Shown here piece after piece: positions 40,838 through 50,927 of a DNA stretch of 64,000 nt. Origin of the DNA: Achatina immaculata. Its lineage: Eukaryota; Mollusca; Gastropoda; Stylommatophora; Achatinidae. Location of the stretch: assembly GCA_009760885.1 (NCBI GenBank), contig CM019704.1:12608303-12672302 (forward strand). The letters are read 5' to 3'. The position numbers and the translations under genes are program-made. Numbering within the stretch: position 1 is the first letter of the stretch; each line of letters opens with the position of its first letter. The notes below the pieces were generated by a model. It was not told the origin of the DNA. It ran no database searches and saw only the letters and a program-made list of their open reading frames with translations.

Positions 40838-40901
40838 ATCTATCTATCTATCTATCTATCTATTAGAGTAATATCTATTTATCTATCTATCTATCTATCT
40901 A
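40838..40901. repeat. (TATC)n microsatellite
   Basis: Two runs of ATCTATCTATCT separated by ATTAGAGTA, itself a duplication of the left flank (GAGTAATATCTAT twice). Confidence 0.95.
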
Positions 40902-40985
40902 TCACACAACCGTTCACATTCACTCATGGAAGTTAACCAAAAAAACAATCTGCAATCAACCTGTCACTGTATGAGACTGTTCTGT

Positions 40986-41300
40986 AACTCGTACTACACT
41001 ACACAATGGAGGTAGATGATTTTATGGTGAAGTTCTAACACCTTATACTACACAATGGAGGTAGATGACTTTATGGTGAAGTTCTAACAACTTGTACTAC
41101 ACAATGGAGGTAGATGACTTTATGGTGAAGTTCTAACAACTTGTACTACACAATGAAGGTAGATGGCTTTATGGTGAAGTTCTAACAATTTGTACTACAC
41201 AATGGAGGTAGATGGCTTTATGGTGAAGTTCTAACAATTTGTACTACACAATGGAGGTAGATCACTCTATGGTGAAGTTTTAACAACTTGTACTACATAA
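40986..41300. repeat. 49-bp minisatellite, left part
   Basis: Six units of GTACTACACAATGGAGGTAG, ATGACTTTATGGTGAAGTTC and TAACAACTT. It resumes at 42650, on the far side of a LINE insertion. Confidence 0.94.
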
Positions 41301-41463
41301 TGGAAACAAGGTGCAGTTGAATGTGAGAACCACCAAACCATTAGTCTTATGAGCAATGTTATCAAAATCCTGCTTCGTATTATCACGAGAAGAGTCAGGG
41401 GCAAAATAAAACCAGAAATCGCTGAAGAACAATGTGACTTCGTCGAAGGAAAAGGCACAAGTA

Positions 41464-41510
<47 letters not shown>

Positions 41511-42645
41511 AGAACATTGATGGAAAGATCAATAGAAGTAAAGACAGACCTATACTTATGCTTCATAGACTACTGTAAAGCATTCGATAAAGTGAGACAT
41601 AATTTCGATAAAGTGAGACACACAGAAATTATAAGAATGCTTGGAAGACATCAACATAGATAAGAAAGATCTGAAACTCATGAAAAACATATACTGGCCG
41701 CAATCAGCAGCAATAAAGGTTGAGAACTAAATAGGAGCATTCCAAGACATAAAATTGGGAGTGAGACAAGGATGTGTTCTATCTCCTGACCTTTTCTCCT
41801 TGTACAGCGAAAACATAACGAGAAATATACAGAGTGTGCCATAAATATCAGTTGGCGGGTACAACCTTAACAACGGCACATTTCTGATTGCTAAAAGTGA
41901 AGGGGGGCTACAGGCTCTTCTGGATGTCGTGGTTCATGAAAGTAAAGTAAAGGTCTCAGCCTGAATAAAAAGAAGAATGAAATGATGGTCATATCAAAGA
42001 AAAGAATAACACCAAAATGTAGCATTACCATCGATGGCACAGAACTGAAACAAGCTGATAGATTTAAGTATTTAGGAACAATTATAACAGCTGATGGGAA
42101 ATGTCACAACGAAATAAAAAGCAGACGTGCTCTGGCCAAGTCAGCATTCTAGAAAATGAGAAACATCTTGTGCAACAGATCCATATCAATGGAAACAAGA
42201 TTCAGAGTACTTAAATGTTACATCGAGACAATTTTGTTTGATGGATGTGAAGCATGGTCCATGAATAAGAGAGTACAACGAGAAATGGAGGCCACGGAAT
42301 TGTGGTTCGTCAGAAGGATGCTGAAGGTACCAAGGACAGCTAAGAAAATCAACGAAGATGTCTTAAGAGAGGCTATAGTTAAAAAGCACATTACAGCAAA
42401 TATCAGAGGCAGACAAACAAGATTTGTAGGATGTTTTCTGAGAAGAGGAAAATTGGAACTCATTGGGGCAATTGGAAATACTGAGGGAAGAAGAGGCAGA
42501 GGAAGACGGAGAGAGAGAATTTACTGGATGAGCTGTCAGTGTGGCTAGGAAGAAAGTCACCGGTGATCTCATAATCAAGTCTAAAGATAGGGAATTGTGG
42601 AGAAAAATGATCGCCTACGCCACGCGGCACGGCACTTGATTGATT
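41301..42645 (+). pseudogene. LINE C, RT and C-terminus, inside a minisatellite
   Basis: It reads ENHQTISLMSNVIKILLRII, VRGKIKPEIAEEQCDFVEGK, then an AT microsatellite (41468-41509), LRTLMERSIEVKTDLYLCFI and DYCKAFDKVRH (motif A; followed by a 15-base duplication of FDKVRH). Next come a decayed motif B with GVRQGCVLSPD-like nucleotides near 41760, and no readable YADD. The later part is SITIDGTELKQADRFKYLGT, KMRNILCNRSISMETRFRVL, LFDGCEAWSMNKRVQREMEA, LWFVRRMLKVPRTAKKINED, FVGCFLRRGKLELIGAIGN and RRGRGRRRERIYW. The end is GCCACGCGGCACGGCACTTG. It belongs to an RTE/jockey-like AP-endonuclease group, 5'-truncated. Confidence 0.87.
41468..41509. repeat. (AT)n inside RT coding sequence
   Basis: About 20 AT dinucleotides between GTAATGCC and TGAGAACATTG. 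Related LINEs have an uninterrupted AIF/LRTLMERS at this place. It still encodes open Tyr-Ile repeats. Confidence 0.92.
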
Positions 42646-42705
42646 GACTACACAGTGGAGGTATGGTGAAGTTTTAACAACTTGTACTACACCGTGGACA
42701 TAGAA
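42646..42705. repeat. 49-bp minisatellite, right part
   Basis: ACTACACAGTGGAGGTATGG, TGAAGTTTTAACAACTTG and TACTACACCGTGGA: one and a half units of the array at 40986-41300. Confidence 0.85.
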
Positions 42706-43082
42706 GTTTTCCACGAAAGTATTAGGATCAAATGAGGAAGAAAGGAAAAAAAGCACATAGTCAACATTTCGGCAAAACGCATGTTTTCACTAAAAAAAAT
42801 TAATTACTTAGATAAGAGTAGAAAAGACATCACCCAATAGTCATCTTAACCAATTCTCCAAGTTCAAAGATATTATAATATTGTCGAATTGATTTAGTGT
42901 TCTTCTGTCTTGTAATTCTTCTTATTAATATACTTTGTAATCCTGCCACCTTTATCGATGATATTGCTGAATATTTCTGAAGATATCTTCACACACATCC
43001 AGATTTCTGTATTGTTTTTTTTTATTAGGTTTCACAAACATTGCCACTTCTATAATCAGGAGAAGTCCGATGAACATTTCAC
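42706..43082. other. Possible PLE tail remnant
   Basis: TCAACATTTCGGCAAAACGC followed by ATGTTTTCAC resembles a Penelope 3' tail on the minus strand (GCCGAAATGTTGA). It is too short and diverged to be sure. The rest is AT-rich without features. Confidence 0.3.
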
Positions 43083-43198
43083 TGCATTATTCATTTCATT
43101 CATTCATTCATTTGCATGTCCCTTGCGGAACTTTGCCTCCCAAACAGCACTCATGTAGGCCTCTCGGTTATGAGCAAGATGGCCTGCTGCTGCTGCAT
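43083..43198 (-). mobile_element. LINE B copy 5, 3' part (rest at 45411-46536)
   Basis: The tail ATTCATTTCATTCATTCATT and the end of the coding region (reversed: GCAGCAGCAGGCCATCTTGC) match other LINE B copies up to the CTGCTGCTGCTGCA word. There the Penelope element begins. Confidence 0.9.
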
Positions 43199-44863
43199 AG
43201 TGGAAGCAACCATTAAAGACCTAATCACAGAAGGTGGCCTCCCACCCCAAGCTGTTTCTCTTCACGTTAAGGACAGCTGTTTAGGCACACCCACCTTCTA
43301 TCTTCTTCCTAAAATCCACAAACCAGGTAACCCTGGACGCCCCATTGTATCAGCTTGTTCATGCCCCACTGAGCATATTTCTGACTTTTTAGATAGCATC
43401 TTCCAGCCTCTAGTACACAAACTACCCTCCTTTTTGAAAGATACCAACCACGCCTTAACAACTTTTGATACGATCACACTCTCTCAACACCACACCTATC
43501 ACATCTTTCTCCTTGATGTCTGCTCCCTATACACTTCTATCCCCCATGAGGATGGACTTTTAGCACTCCGCTACTTTCTCGACAAAGACCCTCACCCCAC
43601 AACTGACACTGACACCATAATCAGACTTACAGACCTAGTACTAAACCTAAATTCTTTCGAATTCAACGGCGAATACTTTGAGCAAATCAGTGGTGTTGCC
43701 ATGGGAACGAAAATGGGTCCCAGTAATGCATGTCTATTTATGGGCTTTCTGGAAGTCAAATTATGGGAAACCTACACTGGCAGATTTCCAGAATTCTATA
43801 AAAGGTACATCGATAATGGCATTGGAATTACAAGTATGCCACATGAAGACCTTAAAAAAGTTATTGAATTCGTCAATACACTCAATAACAACATAAAATT
43901 CACTTATGAAATCTCTGACAAGTCTGTTAATTTTTTAGACATTAAAATTTCTATTGGCACAAACAGGCTTGTCACCTCTGTATTTTACAAGCCCACCGAT
44001 AGTCACACCTATTTGCTTTACACCTCTTCCCATCCTGAAGCCTGTAAGAACTCCATCCCATATTCCCAACTCCTCCGTCTTCGCTGCATATGTCAGGATA
44101 ATTTGGACTTTATAGATCAGTCCAACAAGTTATTAGAATTTGTCCGTCATCGCCACTATCCAGAAAAGGTCCTTCGTAAAGCCTTCAACCGTATCCAACT
44201 AGTGAGCCGCAAAGAAGTATTCAGGAAAAAGCCTGTTACTCCATCTGACAGAGTTAAGTTAGTACTGCCTTTCCACCCGCACGTTCAGATGGTTAAGAAA
44301 ATTATTTATCGTCATCTGCTGATAATCCAACTCGACTCCGACACTCGTGAAATTTTCTCTGATCCACCCCTATTGGCATACAAACATGAGCCAAACCTTA
44401 AGGACATCCTCGTCCACAGCCACTTGAAGCGGAGCCTTACATATGTTGTCACCAGAAAATGTAACCGCCCCCGCTGCGTTACATGCCCTGTAGTTTGGGA
44501 AACGAAAACAATCACCTTTCCCAAAACTATCCTCACTCTTCATGAGGGATTCACATGTGAGTTCCGTAATGTAATATATGTAATCGTTTGCAAAAGATGC
44601 AGGATAACATATATTGGTGAGACTGGCCTCAGATTAGGGGACCGCATGCAAAAACATCTGTACGACATCGCCCAGCATGCTTCGAAACCAGTCCCAAATC
44701 ATTTCAATGGCCCCAACCACAGAGGCAAATCTGATTTTCTGGTAACAGCCATTAAACAATGTCACGCAGATGACACAAGCCGCCTGGCACTTGAGAACCG
44801 CTGCATTCAAAATTATGGGACGCTGGAACCACATGGGTTAAACTCGCTGTTTAGTTACACTTA
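43199..44863 (+). pseudogene. PLE reverse transcriptase + GIY-YIG endonuclease, long open frame
   Basis: About 554 codons without a stop, rare in this window. It starts inside the RT: FYLLPKIHKPGNPGRPIVSA (Penelope RT signature), then IFLLDVCSLYTSIPHEDGLL (motif A), QISGVAMGTKMGPSNACLFM (motif B) and FYKRYIDNGIGI (motif C). Motif C should be YIDD; codon 43815-43817 is AAT, so the second catalytic Asp is Asn. Then come VNFLDIKISI, SVFYKPTDSHTYLLYTSSHP, a finger CNRPRCVTCP, and the nuclease VIYVIVCKRCRITYIGETG with LRLGDRMQKHLYDI and a late ALENRCIQNYG. The open frame extends 27 codons upstream only through antisense LINE B, so an ATG at 43116 is not a real start. Penelope elements insert by target-primed reverse transcription. 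Confidence 0.93.
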
Positions 44864-45322
44864 ACATCATCTTCTTCAATCATTATAGTACCTCTCCACT
44901 AAATGCACACCTTCTTACTTTTCAAACTTCCTCACAGAATCATTCTGCAACCCCGTTTACTTTTCAAACTTCCTCACAGCATCACTCTGCAACCCCGCTA
45001 TTTTCTCTGCATCCTCTCTTCTCTGCAACCCCTCTTCCCCAATCATCTGTTTCAATTTCTCCTAGCTAGGTCGGTATTGCGTCACTCTCTCTCCCCTCCC
45101 CGGTTCCCCATCCACCACCCCCAGTTACAACCCACTGACAACATGTCGCAGGTCTCTATTTAAAGTCTCCACGTCCCACTAGATCCATTCCTGACACACA
45201 CCGCCAGACAAGCCACACCTTGCAATTTACAGCTAAGTACTCTTTTAAAACAATTTTTTTAAATAGTATTCATGTGAATCTATACTTTATCTCCTCTCTC
45301 TATTTCTTCGTCCTGTATGTTT

Positions 45323-45356
45323 TTGTATGATTAAGGCTCACGCCGAAACGTCACAA
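45323..45356 (+). ncRNA. Hammerhead-ribozyme-like segment in PLE tail (copy 3)
   Basis: TTGT (45323-45326), ATGATTAA, GGC-TCAC-GCC (45335-45344), GAA, ACGTC (cleavage triplet GTC at 45350-45352), ACAA (45353-45356). The arrangement fits a type I hammerhead with a very short stem III. The core deviates at positions 3 and 8 (A and U). Confidence 0.45.
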
Positions 45357-45410
45357 CTTTGTAATCGTTAAGTAATAAAGCTGCTCCTACTTTTTTCCTA
45401 TTTTATACAT

Positions 45411-46536
45411 GCTGCTGCTGCGTCCATCTGCAGATCGTCAACGATTTCTTGCAGCCATCTTTGTTTTGGTCTTCCTCTTTTTCTTTTTCCCATTATGTAT
45501 CCTTCCAATACGGTTTCTCTAAATTATCATGACGTTTAATGTGTCCAAAATATTTAAGTTTTCTCTCTTTAATCCTCTTTACTAGCCAGCCTTCTTCAAT
45601 ATTAAGCTCTTGTAGTATAGATATATTTGTTCTTTTTTGTGTCCACGATGTTTGGAGAACTCTTCTGTGTCATTTACATTCAAAGGCATTTATGTGTTTC
45701 TCACCTGTTTTGTTAAGTGTCCAGGTCTCACAGGCATATGTTGCGATGGGAAAGATGCATGCCCTTAAAACTATTATTTTTGTAGTTCTGTCTGCTCCTC
45801 TCCACAGATTCTTTACTTGTTTTACTTTCTGAAGAGCGATAGATGTCCTCCTTTTAATTTCCCTCATTGTATCTCCATTATTAGTTAGCAGTGATCCAAG
45901 ATATTCAAAACTCTCCACTTCTTCCAATTTTTCCTCATTGATATATATTTCAGCTGCCTTATTTGTTTTGTCAGTTGTCATCAATTTAGTTTTCTTTGCA
46001 TTAAGATAGAGGTTCTGCTCTTCGTTGTTCTTACGGACTGACATAATTAGTTTTTCCATTCCTTTTTGTGTTGTGGACAGTAACACTGTGTCATCAGCAT
46101 ATCTAATCTCTGGTATTTCATAAGCTCCAATTGTTATGGCATCGTAATATTCTTTGTCTACATCTTCTCTAACATTCCTCATTGTATTTTCAGTATACAA
46201 GTTAAATAAGTAAAGCGACAATATGCACCCCTGACGGATCCCTTGTTTTACGTCAAACCAAGTTGTTGTTTCACCATTTATTCTTACTGCTGCTTGTTGG
46301 TCTACATACAGCAGTGATGTTAATTGTATCAAATGTGTTGGAAATCCCATTTTTTCCATTATTTCCCAAAGTTTCTGGTGTTGTACACAATCAAATGCCT
46401 TTGAGTAGTCTATAAATGATAAATATAGATTTACATTAAACTCTCTGCATTCCTCTATTATTAATCTTAGATTGAATATATGATCTCTTGATCCTCTTCC
46501 TTGCCTGAAACCAGCTTGGACCATATTGACTTCTTA
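45411..46536 (-). pseudogene. LINE B copy 5, RT part
   Basis: The minus strand is open for 284 codons: [100 protein letters not shown] and NKTGEKHINAFECK, with a TGA at 45670-45672 where other copies have Cys (ECKCYRRV). All RT motifs including YADD are intact. It is 5'-truncated just before VNMVQAG. It is the partner of the inverted copy at 47371. Confidence 0.9.
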
Positions 46537-47370
46537 TTATTCATTTATTTCTGACAAATATTCGACTTAGAATTCACAACTTATCTTGTACTAAGATGCA
46601 ATATGACCTAATCTTCATTAGTTTCGTCGTTGAAGCACATCAATATCAAACTATCAAATTCTACATGCACCATTTCTCAAAGTTCTCCTATTTCACAATA
46701 TTCTACACATTTTGTTAAGAGGAGAGTTTTAAACTCTGAACTATATTCCATCTGAAACAAGTGGTCAATCAGTTACACGACTAAATCACTGTACTTGAAG
46801 TTTCAAAGTCATAAATATTCATATCACTTGAATCACTTCTAATACAGATTCAATCTGCCCTAAAACTACTTCTTCAAAACTGCTTTTCCTGAATATCTAT
46901 TGCTCTAATTGTCCATCTATTCCATCTGTCGTTACCTACGTCTTCTTTCTCTCTCGTTTCTTCTCTGGTGTATTGGTCCTTCATTTCTTCTCTTGTCCGG
47001 ACCGGTCTCCGTTCACTGACCATCCTTGTTCCTCTGTCTTCTGGGCTATGTCCTCTGTCTCCTCTCCTTCCTCGTTCCTTACTACTTGGTTCCCCTTCTT
47101 TTCCCTTCGTTCTGTCCCCCTTCGTACTTCTCTATTCACTTTTTTATCTTCAAGTGCAGCTTGATGGATTAACCAATAAGTATTTTGGCTCCACCCTTCA
47201 GATGTCCTCTGGTTTCCATGAGCGTTCTGATTGTCCGTCATTCAAACTGCCCCGTGATTAATATGTCGTAAGTCAATTGTCAAATAGCCCTCGCCTTTAA
47301 ATATTTAATTGGTCAGGTGGCCGAGTTGGACATTTCTTTCTTTAAACACCGTGTGCAATCGCGTAGACTT
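46537..47370. other. Spacer between inverted LINE B copies
   Basis: 46900-47270 is pyrimidine-rich on the plus strand (TCTTTCTCTCGTTTCTTCTC). At 47318-47340 GTCAGGTGGCCGAGTTGGAC resembles a tRNA-Leu A-box but no B-box follows. No gene is recognised. Confidence 0.45.
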
Positions 47371-48617
47371 CGAAAGAAAATAGAAGAAGAAGTCAATATG
47401 GTCCAAGCTGGTTTCAGGCAAGGAAGTGGATCAAGAGATCATATATTCAATCTAAGATTAATAATAGAGAAATGCAGAGAGTTTAACGTGAATCTCTATT
47501 TAGCCTTTTTAAACTGCTCAAAGGCATTTGATTGTGTACAACACCAGAAACTTTGGGAAATAATGAAAAAAATGTGATTTCCAACACATTTGATACAATT
47601 AACATCACAGATGTATCTAGACCAACAAGCAGCAGTAAGAATAAATGATGAAACAACAACTTGGTTTGACGTAAAACATTGGGTCCGTCAGGAGTGCATA
47701 TTGTCACCTTACTTATTTAACTTGTATACTGAAAATATAATGCGGAATGTTAGAGAAGATGTAGACAAAGAATATTACGATGCCATAACAATTGGAGCTT
47801 ATGAAATACCAGAGATTAGATATGCTGATGACACAGTGTTACTGTCCACAACACAAAAAGGAATGGAAAAACTAATTATGTCAGTCCGTAAGAACAGCGA
47901 AGAGCAGAACCTCTATCTTAATGCAAAGAAAACTAAATTGATGACAACTGACAAAACAAATAAGGCAGCTGAATTATGTATCAATGAGGAAAAACTGGAA
48001 GAAGTGGAGAGTTTTGAATATCTTGGATCACTGCTAACTAATAATGGAGATACAATGAGGGAAATTAAAAGGAGGACATCTATCGCTCTTCAGAAAGTAG
48101 AACAAGTAAAGAATCTGTGGAGAGGAGCAGACAGAACCACAAAAATAAGATTTTTAAGGGCATGGATCTTTCCCATCGCAACATATGCCTGTGAGACCTG
48201 GACACTTAACAAAACAGGTGAGAAACACATAAATGCCTTTGAATGTAAATGATACAGAAGAGTTCTCCAAACATCGTGGACACAAAAAAGAACAAATATA
48301 TCTATACTACAAGAGCTTAATATTGAAGAAGGCTGGCTAGTAAAGAGGATTAAAGAGAGAAAACTTAAATATTTTGGACACATTAAACGTCATGATAATT
48401 TAGAGAAACCGTATTGGAAGGATACATAATGGGAAAAAGAAAGAGAGGAAGACCAAAACGAAGATGGCCTCAAGACATCGTTGACGATCTGCAAATGGAT
48501 GCAGCAGCGGCAGGCCATCTTGCTCACAACCGAGAAGCCTACATGAGTGCTGTTTGGGACGCAAAGTTCCGCAAGGGACATGTAAATGAGTGAATGAATG
48601 AATGAATGAATGAATGT
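47371..48617 (+). pseudogene. LINE B copy 6, inverted relative to copy 5
   Basis: It reads [37 protein letters not shown], a TGA, then [20 protein letters not shown] (motif B changed from QGC to QEC), [40 protein letters not shown] and NAFECK-TGA (48250-48252). It then continues [16 protein letters not shown] and [16 protein letters not shown], and ends with GTAAATGAGTGAATGAATGA repeats. It shares the IGAYEIPEI variant and the ECK-TGA stop with copy 5, which suggests both derive from one inactive source or a duplication. Confidence 0.9.
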
Positions 48618-49149
48618 GCAGTCGCGTCCTAACTCGCGTCACCTGTGTCAGTTTCGTCTATACAATCGTTATTTACCTAAGTCATTATCTTGCTATTTCC
48701 TGTCGGAGGTTTTATTTTGTCCTCGCTTTTCATTGTGTCTGCCTTTTCTCTTTGTCTTTTCTATTTTGTTTACTCGTGTCAACGTCCAGTCACTGCTTTG
48801 ATATCACTGGACCATCCTACTTTCTGGTATCCTTCTTTTGTCCGGACCTACATGTCAACGTCACTGTTTACTTTTTCCCGTGTCTTATTCTAGTGTCATG
48901 TAAGTTCTATACCTTTCTCTTCCTTTCCTTGACCTACTTTTCTCTGTCGCTATTCGATCTTACTATTTTCTTTACTGCATATTTACATAATCATATTCAT
49001 TAATAATAATAATAACTACAATATCCGTTACTTACAAGGCTATGCTACAATGCCACTAACCTTCGCCTTTGAGATTGGTGATAGATAGGCCACATTACAA
49101 ATTGCAACATTCTTCAGATAAAGTATAGCTTCTACATCAAGATTGTACA
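48618..49149. other. Pyrimidine-rich stretch, nothing recognised
   Basis: Long T/C-rich plus strand around 48690-48970, with chance open frames. No domain is seen. Confidence 0.5.
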
Positions 49150-49469
49150 TGGTGTTCCATAAGTAGCTGTGCACTAACCCAGTATCGAATGTTGTAGTGA
49201 TATTTTAATGTCTGCCGTGTCTAGCCGCATCTATCTGCCGTGGCTGGAGTCGCAGGTTACGCGTGTTGATTAAAAAAATGTTACGTATTATAAGCTAATC
49301 AGACACCTAACAAATGTTGAAAGTGATGTCCTTGTGTGTCTATGCAAGCTTGAATACGTTTAATTTTACTCGCAAACACTTTTCTTAATTCTGCTTGTGA
49401 AATGTTTCTTATGTAGGCAATTATTGCAGTTTTTAATTCATTCTCCGCCCGTGGCCGATTTCGTTAAAC

Positions 49470-50400
49470 TTCAGACTTCAGACTTAGCTGCTCCCCACAG
49501 ATAAAAATCTGGTGGATTTAGATCCAGTGCGCGAGGAGGCCATAAGTTTTTAGAGATGATACGATCTCCGAAAATCTCGTCTAGAAGTTTCAAGGAATTT
49601 TTAGCTGTATGTGCAATAGCGCCATCTTGCTGAAACCGTGAGTATGTGATTTCGTCTTCCTCAAGCATGCCGATGAAATAATGGAGTATTGAATATTCAC
49701 TGTTGACTGTATCTTAAAAAAATATAGGGCCAACAATGCGTTGTCTAGATATCGCAATCCATACTCAAACCTTCTGGTCATACAAGGGTGTTTCATGCAT
49801 AGCATGATGACTCTCTGACGACCACAATCGTGTATTTTGTGTGTAAACATAGACCGAGAAGTGAAACCAACCTCATCTGTAAAAAAGGTGACATCAAGAA
49901 TATCAGGAGTTTTAGTTTGAATGAGATTTGTAAACCATTCACAGTAACGGGGTCATTGTTCATGATCTGCTGGGAGCAAATGTTGGACCGCTGTTACTTT
50001 ATATGGAAAGAGTTTCAAATGCTCTATGACTGCATTATGTGCTGTTGCAAACCTGATACCTTCCTGTTGTGCCAACTTTACGCAAAGCCTTTGATGAACT
50101 CCGAAGCATAGAGTCAGAAATGTCTGTAACTTCTCCTCGTTAAGTTTAGATGGCCGCCCACTACGGGATAACTTCTCCTCGTTAAGTTTAGATGGCCACC
50201 CACTACGGGATAACTTCTCCTCGTTAAGTGTAGATGGCCGCCCACTACGGTGTGCGTCTAACTCTGAGCTTGTTTCACAAAATTTCTCAATAAGTTTATC
50301 AATTGCATTGCGATGAGGTACGGGTGTTCTTGGGAATTTTTCAAAACATTGCTCCTGCACTAAATCGAAATACGTGTTTAACAAGAAAAATACGCTCCTC
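49470..50400 (-). pseudogene. mariner-superfamily transposase, decayed
   Basis: The N-terminus begins near LEERIFLV (frameshift), followed by VQEQCFEKFPRTPVPHRNAI, DKLIEKFCETSSE and AHRSGRPSTLNEEKL, then two extra tandem copies of the last motif. Next come VTFFTDEVGFTSRSMFTHK (first Asp), a degenerate stretch, SRFQQDGAIAHTAKNSLKLL (second Asp) and RALDLNPPDFYLWGAAKSEV (third Asp kept). The FQQDGA...PDFYLWG pattern is that of an insect/invertebrate mariner-like clade separate from the element at 7.6 kb. Multiple shifts; inactive. Confidence 0.87.
50127..50252 (-). repeat. 42-bp triplication inside the transposase
   Basis: Three consecutive 42-bp units starting at 50127, 50169 and 50211 encode three copies of SGRPSKLNEEKLSR in frame. 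The SGRPS word marks the linker between the two DNA-binding helices in Tc1/mariner transposases. Confidence 0.95.
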
Positions 50401-50408
50401 TAGTGAAA

Positions 50409-50689
50409 GAGGGGACTTGCTAGCGTGTTGGTTAGAATACTCGTCTAGCAAGTGAATGGTCGAGGGTTCGAATCCCCAGCTGAGCGGAATTTTTTTGAGC
50501 GGGATTTTTTTCCGACCTATACGGCCCCGAGGTTGACCCAGATTCTTAAAATTGGTACCAGAGAAAATCTGGGAAGGAAAGGCAGCGAGGAAAAGAACTG
50601 GCCACCCTACCTCATACGCTAATGGCTCTGCATAATGTGGTCTCTAACGCTTCGTGCCCTACGGCATTTGCTATAGGACTATCTATCGT
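50409..50689 (+). mobile_element. tRNA-derived SINE
   Basis: 281 bp flanked by TAGTGAAA (50401-50408 and 50690-50697). The head has an A-box-like CTAGCGTGTTGGTTAG and a perfect B-box GGTTCGAATCC (50465-50475). The body reads CCGAGGTTGACCCAG, GGCAGCGAGGAAAAG, CTGGCCACCCTACCTCAT and GCTAATGGCTCTGCATAA. Pol III would transcribe it; mobilisation would need a partner LINE. It sits at the 5' end of the mariner-like transposase. Confidence 0.87.
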
Positions 50690-50927
50690 TAGTGAAATAA
50701 CCAAAGTGAATAAGCAAATTTAAACAATTCGCCCGTCGTGTGTTTCACTAACTGTTTCGCTGCTTAACAACTGAATACACAAAGACAGAGTGAATACAGC
50801 GAGTGTTACACAACAGCAAATTCAACACACTAACGTACCCAGGTAGATGTGGCTAGATACGCAGACATTAAGATATCACTACGATACCAGAATCGATACT
50901 GAGTTAGTGCACAGTAACTTATGGAAC

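Larger units (their letters stand above)
43199..45410 (+). mobile_element. Penelope-like element 1, inserted in LINE B copy 5
   Basis: 2.2 kb between two halves of one LINE B copy. Left junction GCCTGCTGCTGCTGCA, right junction ATGCTGCTGCTGCG; the shared TGCTGCTGCTGC is the likely target-site duplication. The element holds the C-terminal part of the RT, a finger and GIY-YIG, then a non-coding tail of about 540 bp with a hammerhead-like segment and a TAATAAAG signal. The 5' RT part is missing. Confidence 0.92.
49150..50927 (-). mobile_element. mariner-like element with about 95-bp inverted ends
   Basis: The left end reads TGTTCCATAAGTAGCTGTGC, ACTAACCCAGTATCGA and TGTAGTGATATTTTAATGTC. The right end reversed reads TGTTCCATAAGTTACTGTGC, ACTAACTCAGTATCGAT and CGTAGTGATATCTTAATGTC. 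The repeats stay alignable for about 95 bp to CCGCATCTATCTG / CCACATCTACCTG. Such long TIRs are unusual for classic mariner (about 30 bp). About 1.5 kb without the SINE. Confidence 0.88.

Noticed and set aside
43116..43198. ATG start of the long PLE frame at 43116
   Set aside because: The first 27 codons are antisense of LINE B copy 5; the open frame runs on by chance into the PLE.
47318..47340. tRNA-Leu-like 5' end (TGGCCGAGTTGG)
   Set aside because: A good A-box, but no B-box and no cloverleaf downstream; at most a truncated SINE head.
48610..49003. 129-codon hydrophobic frame
   Set aside because: Pyrimidine-rich sequence yields Phe/Leu/Ser runs; no evidence of a membrane protein gene.
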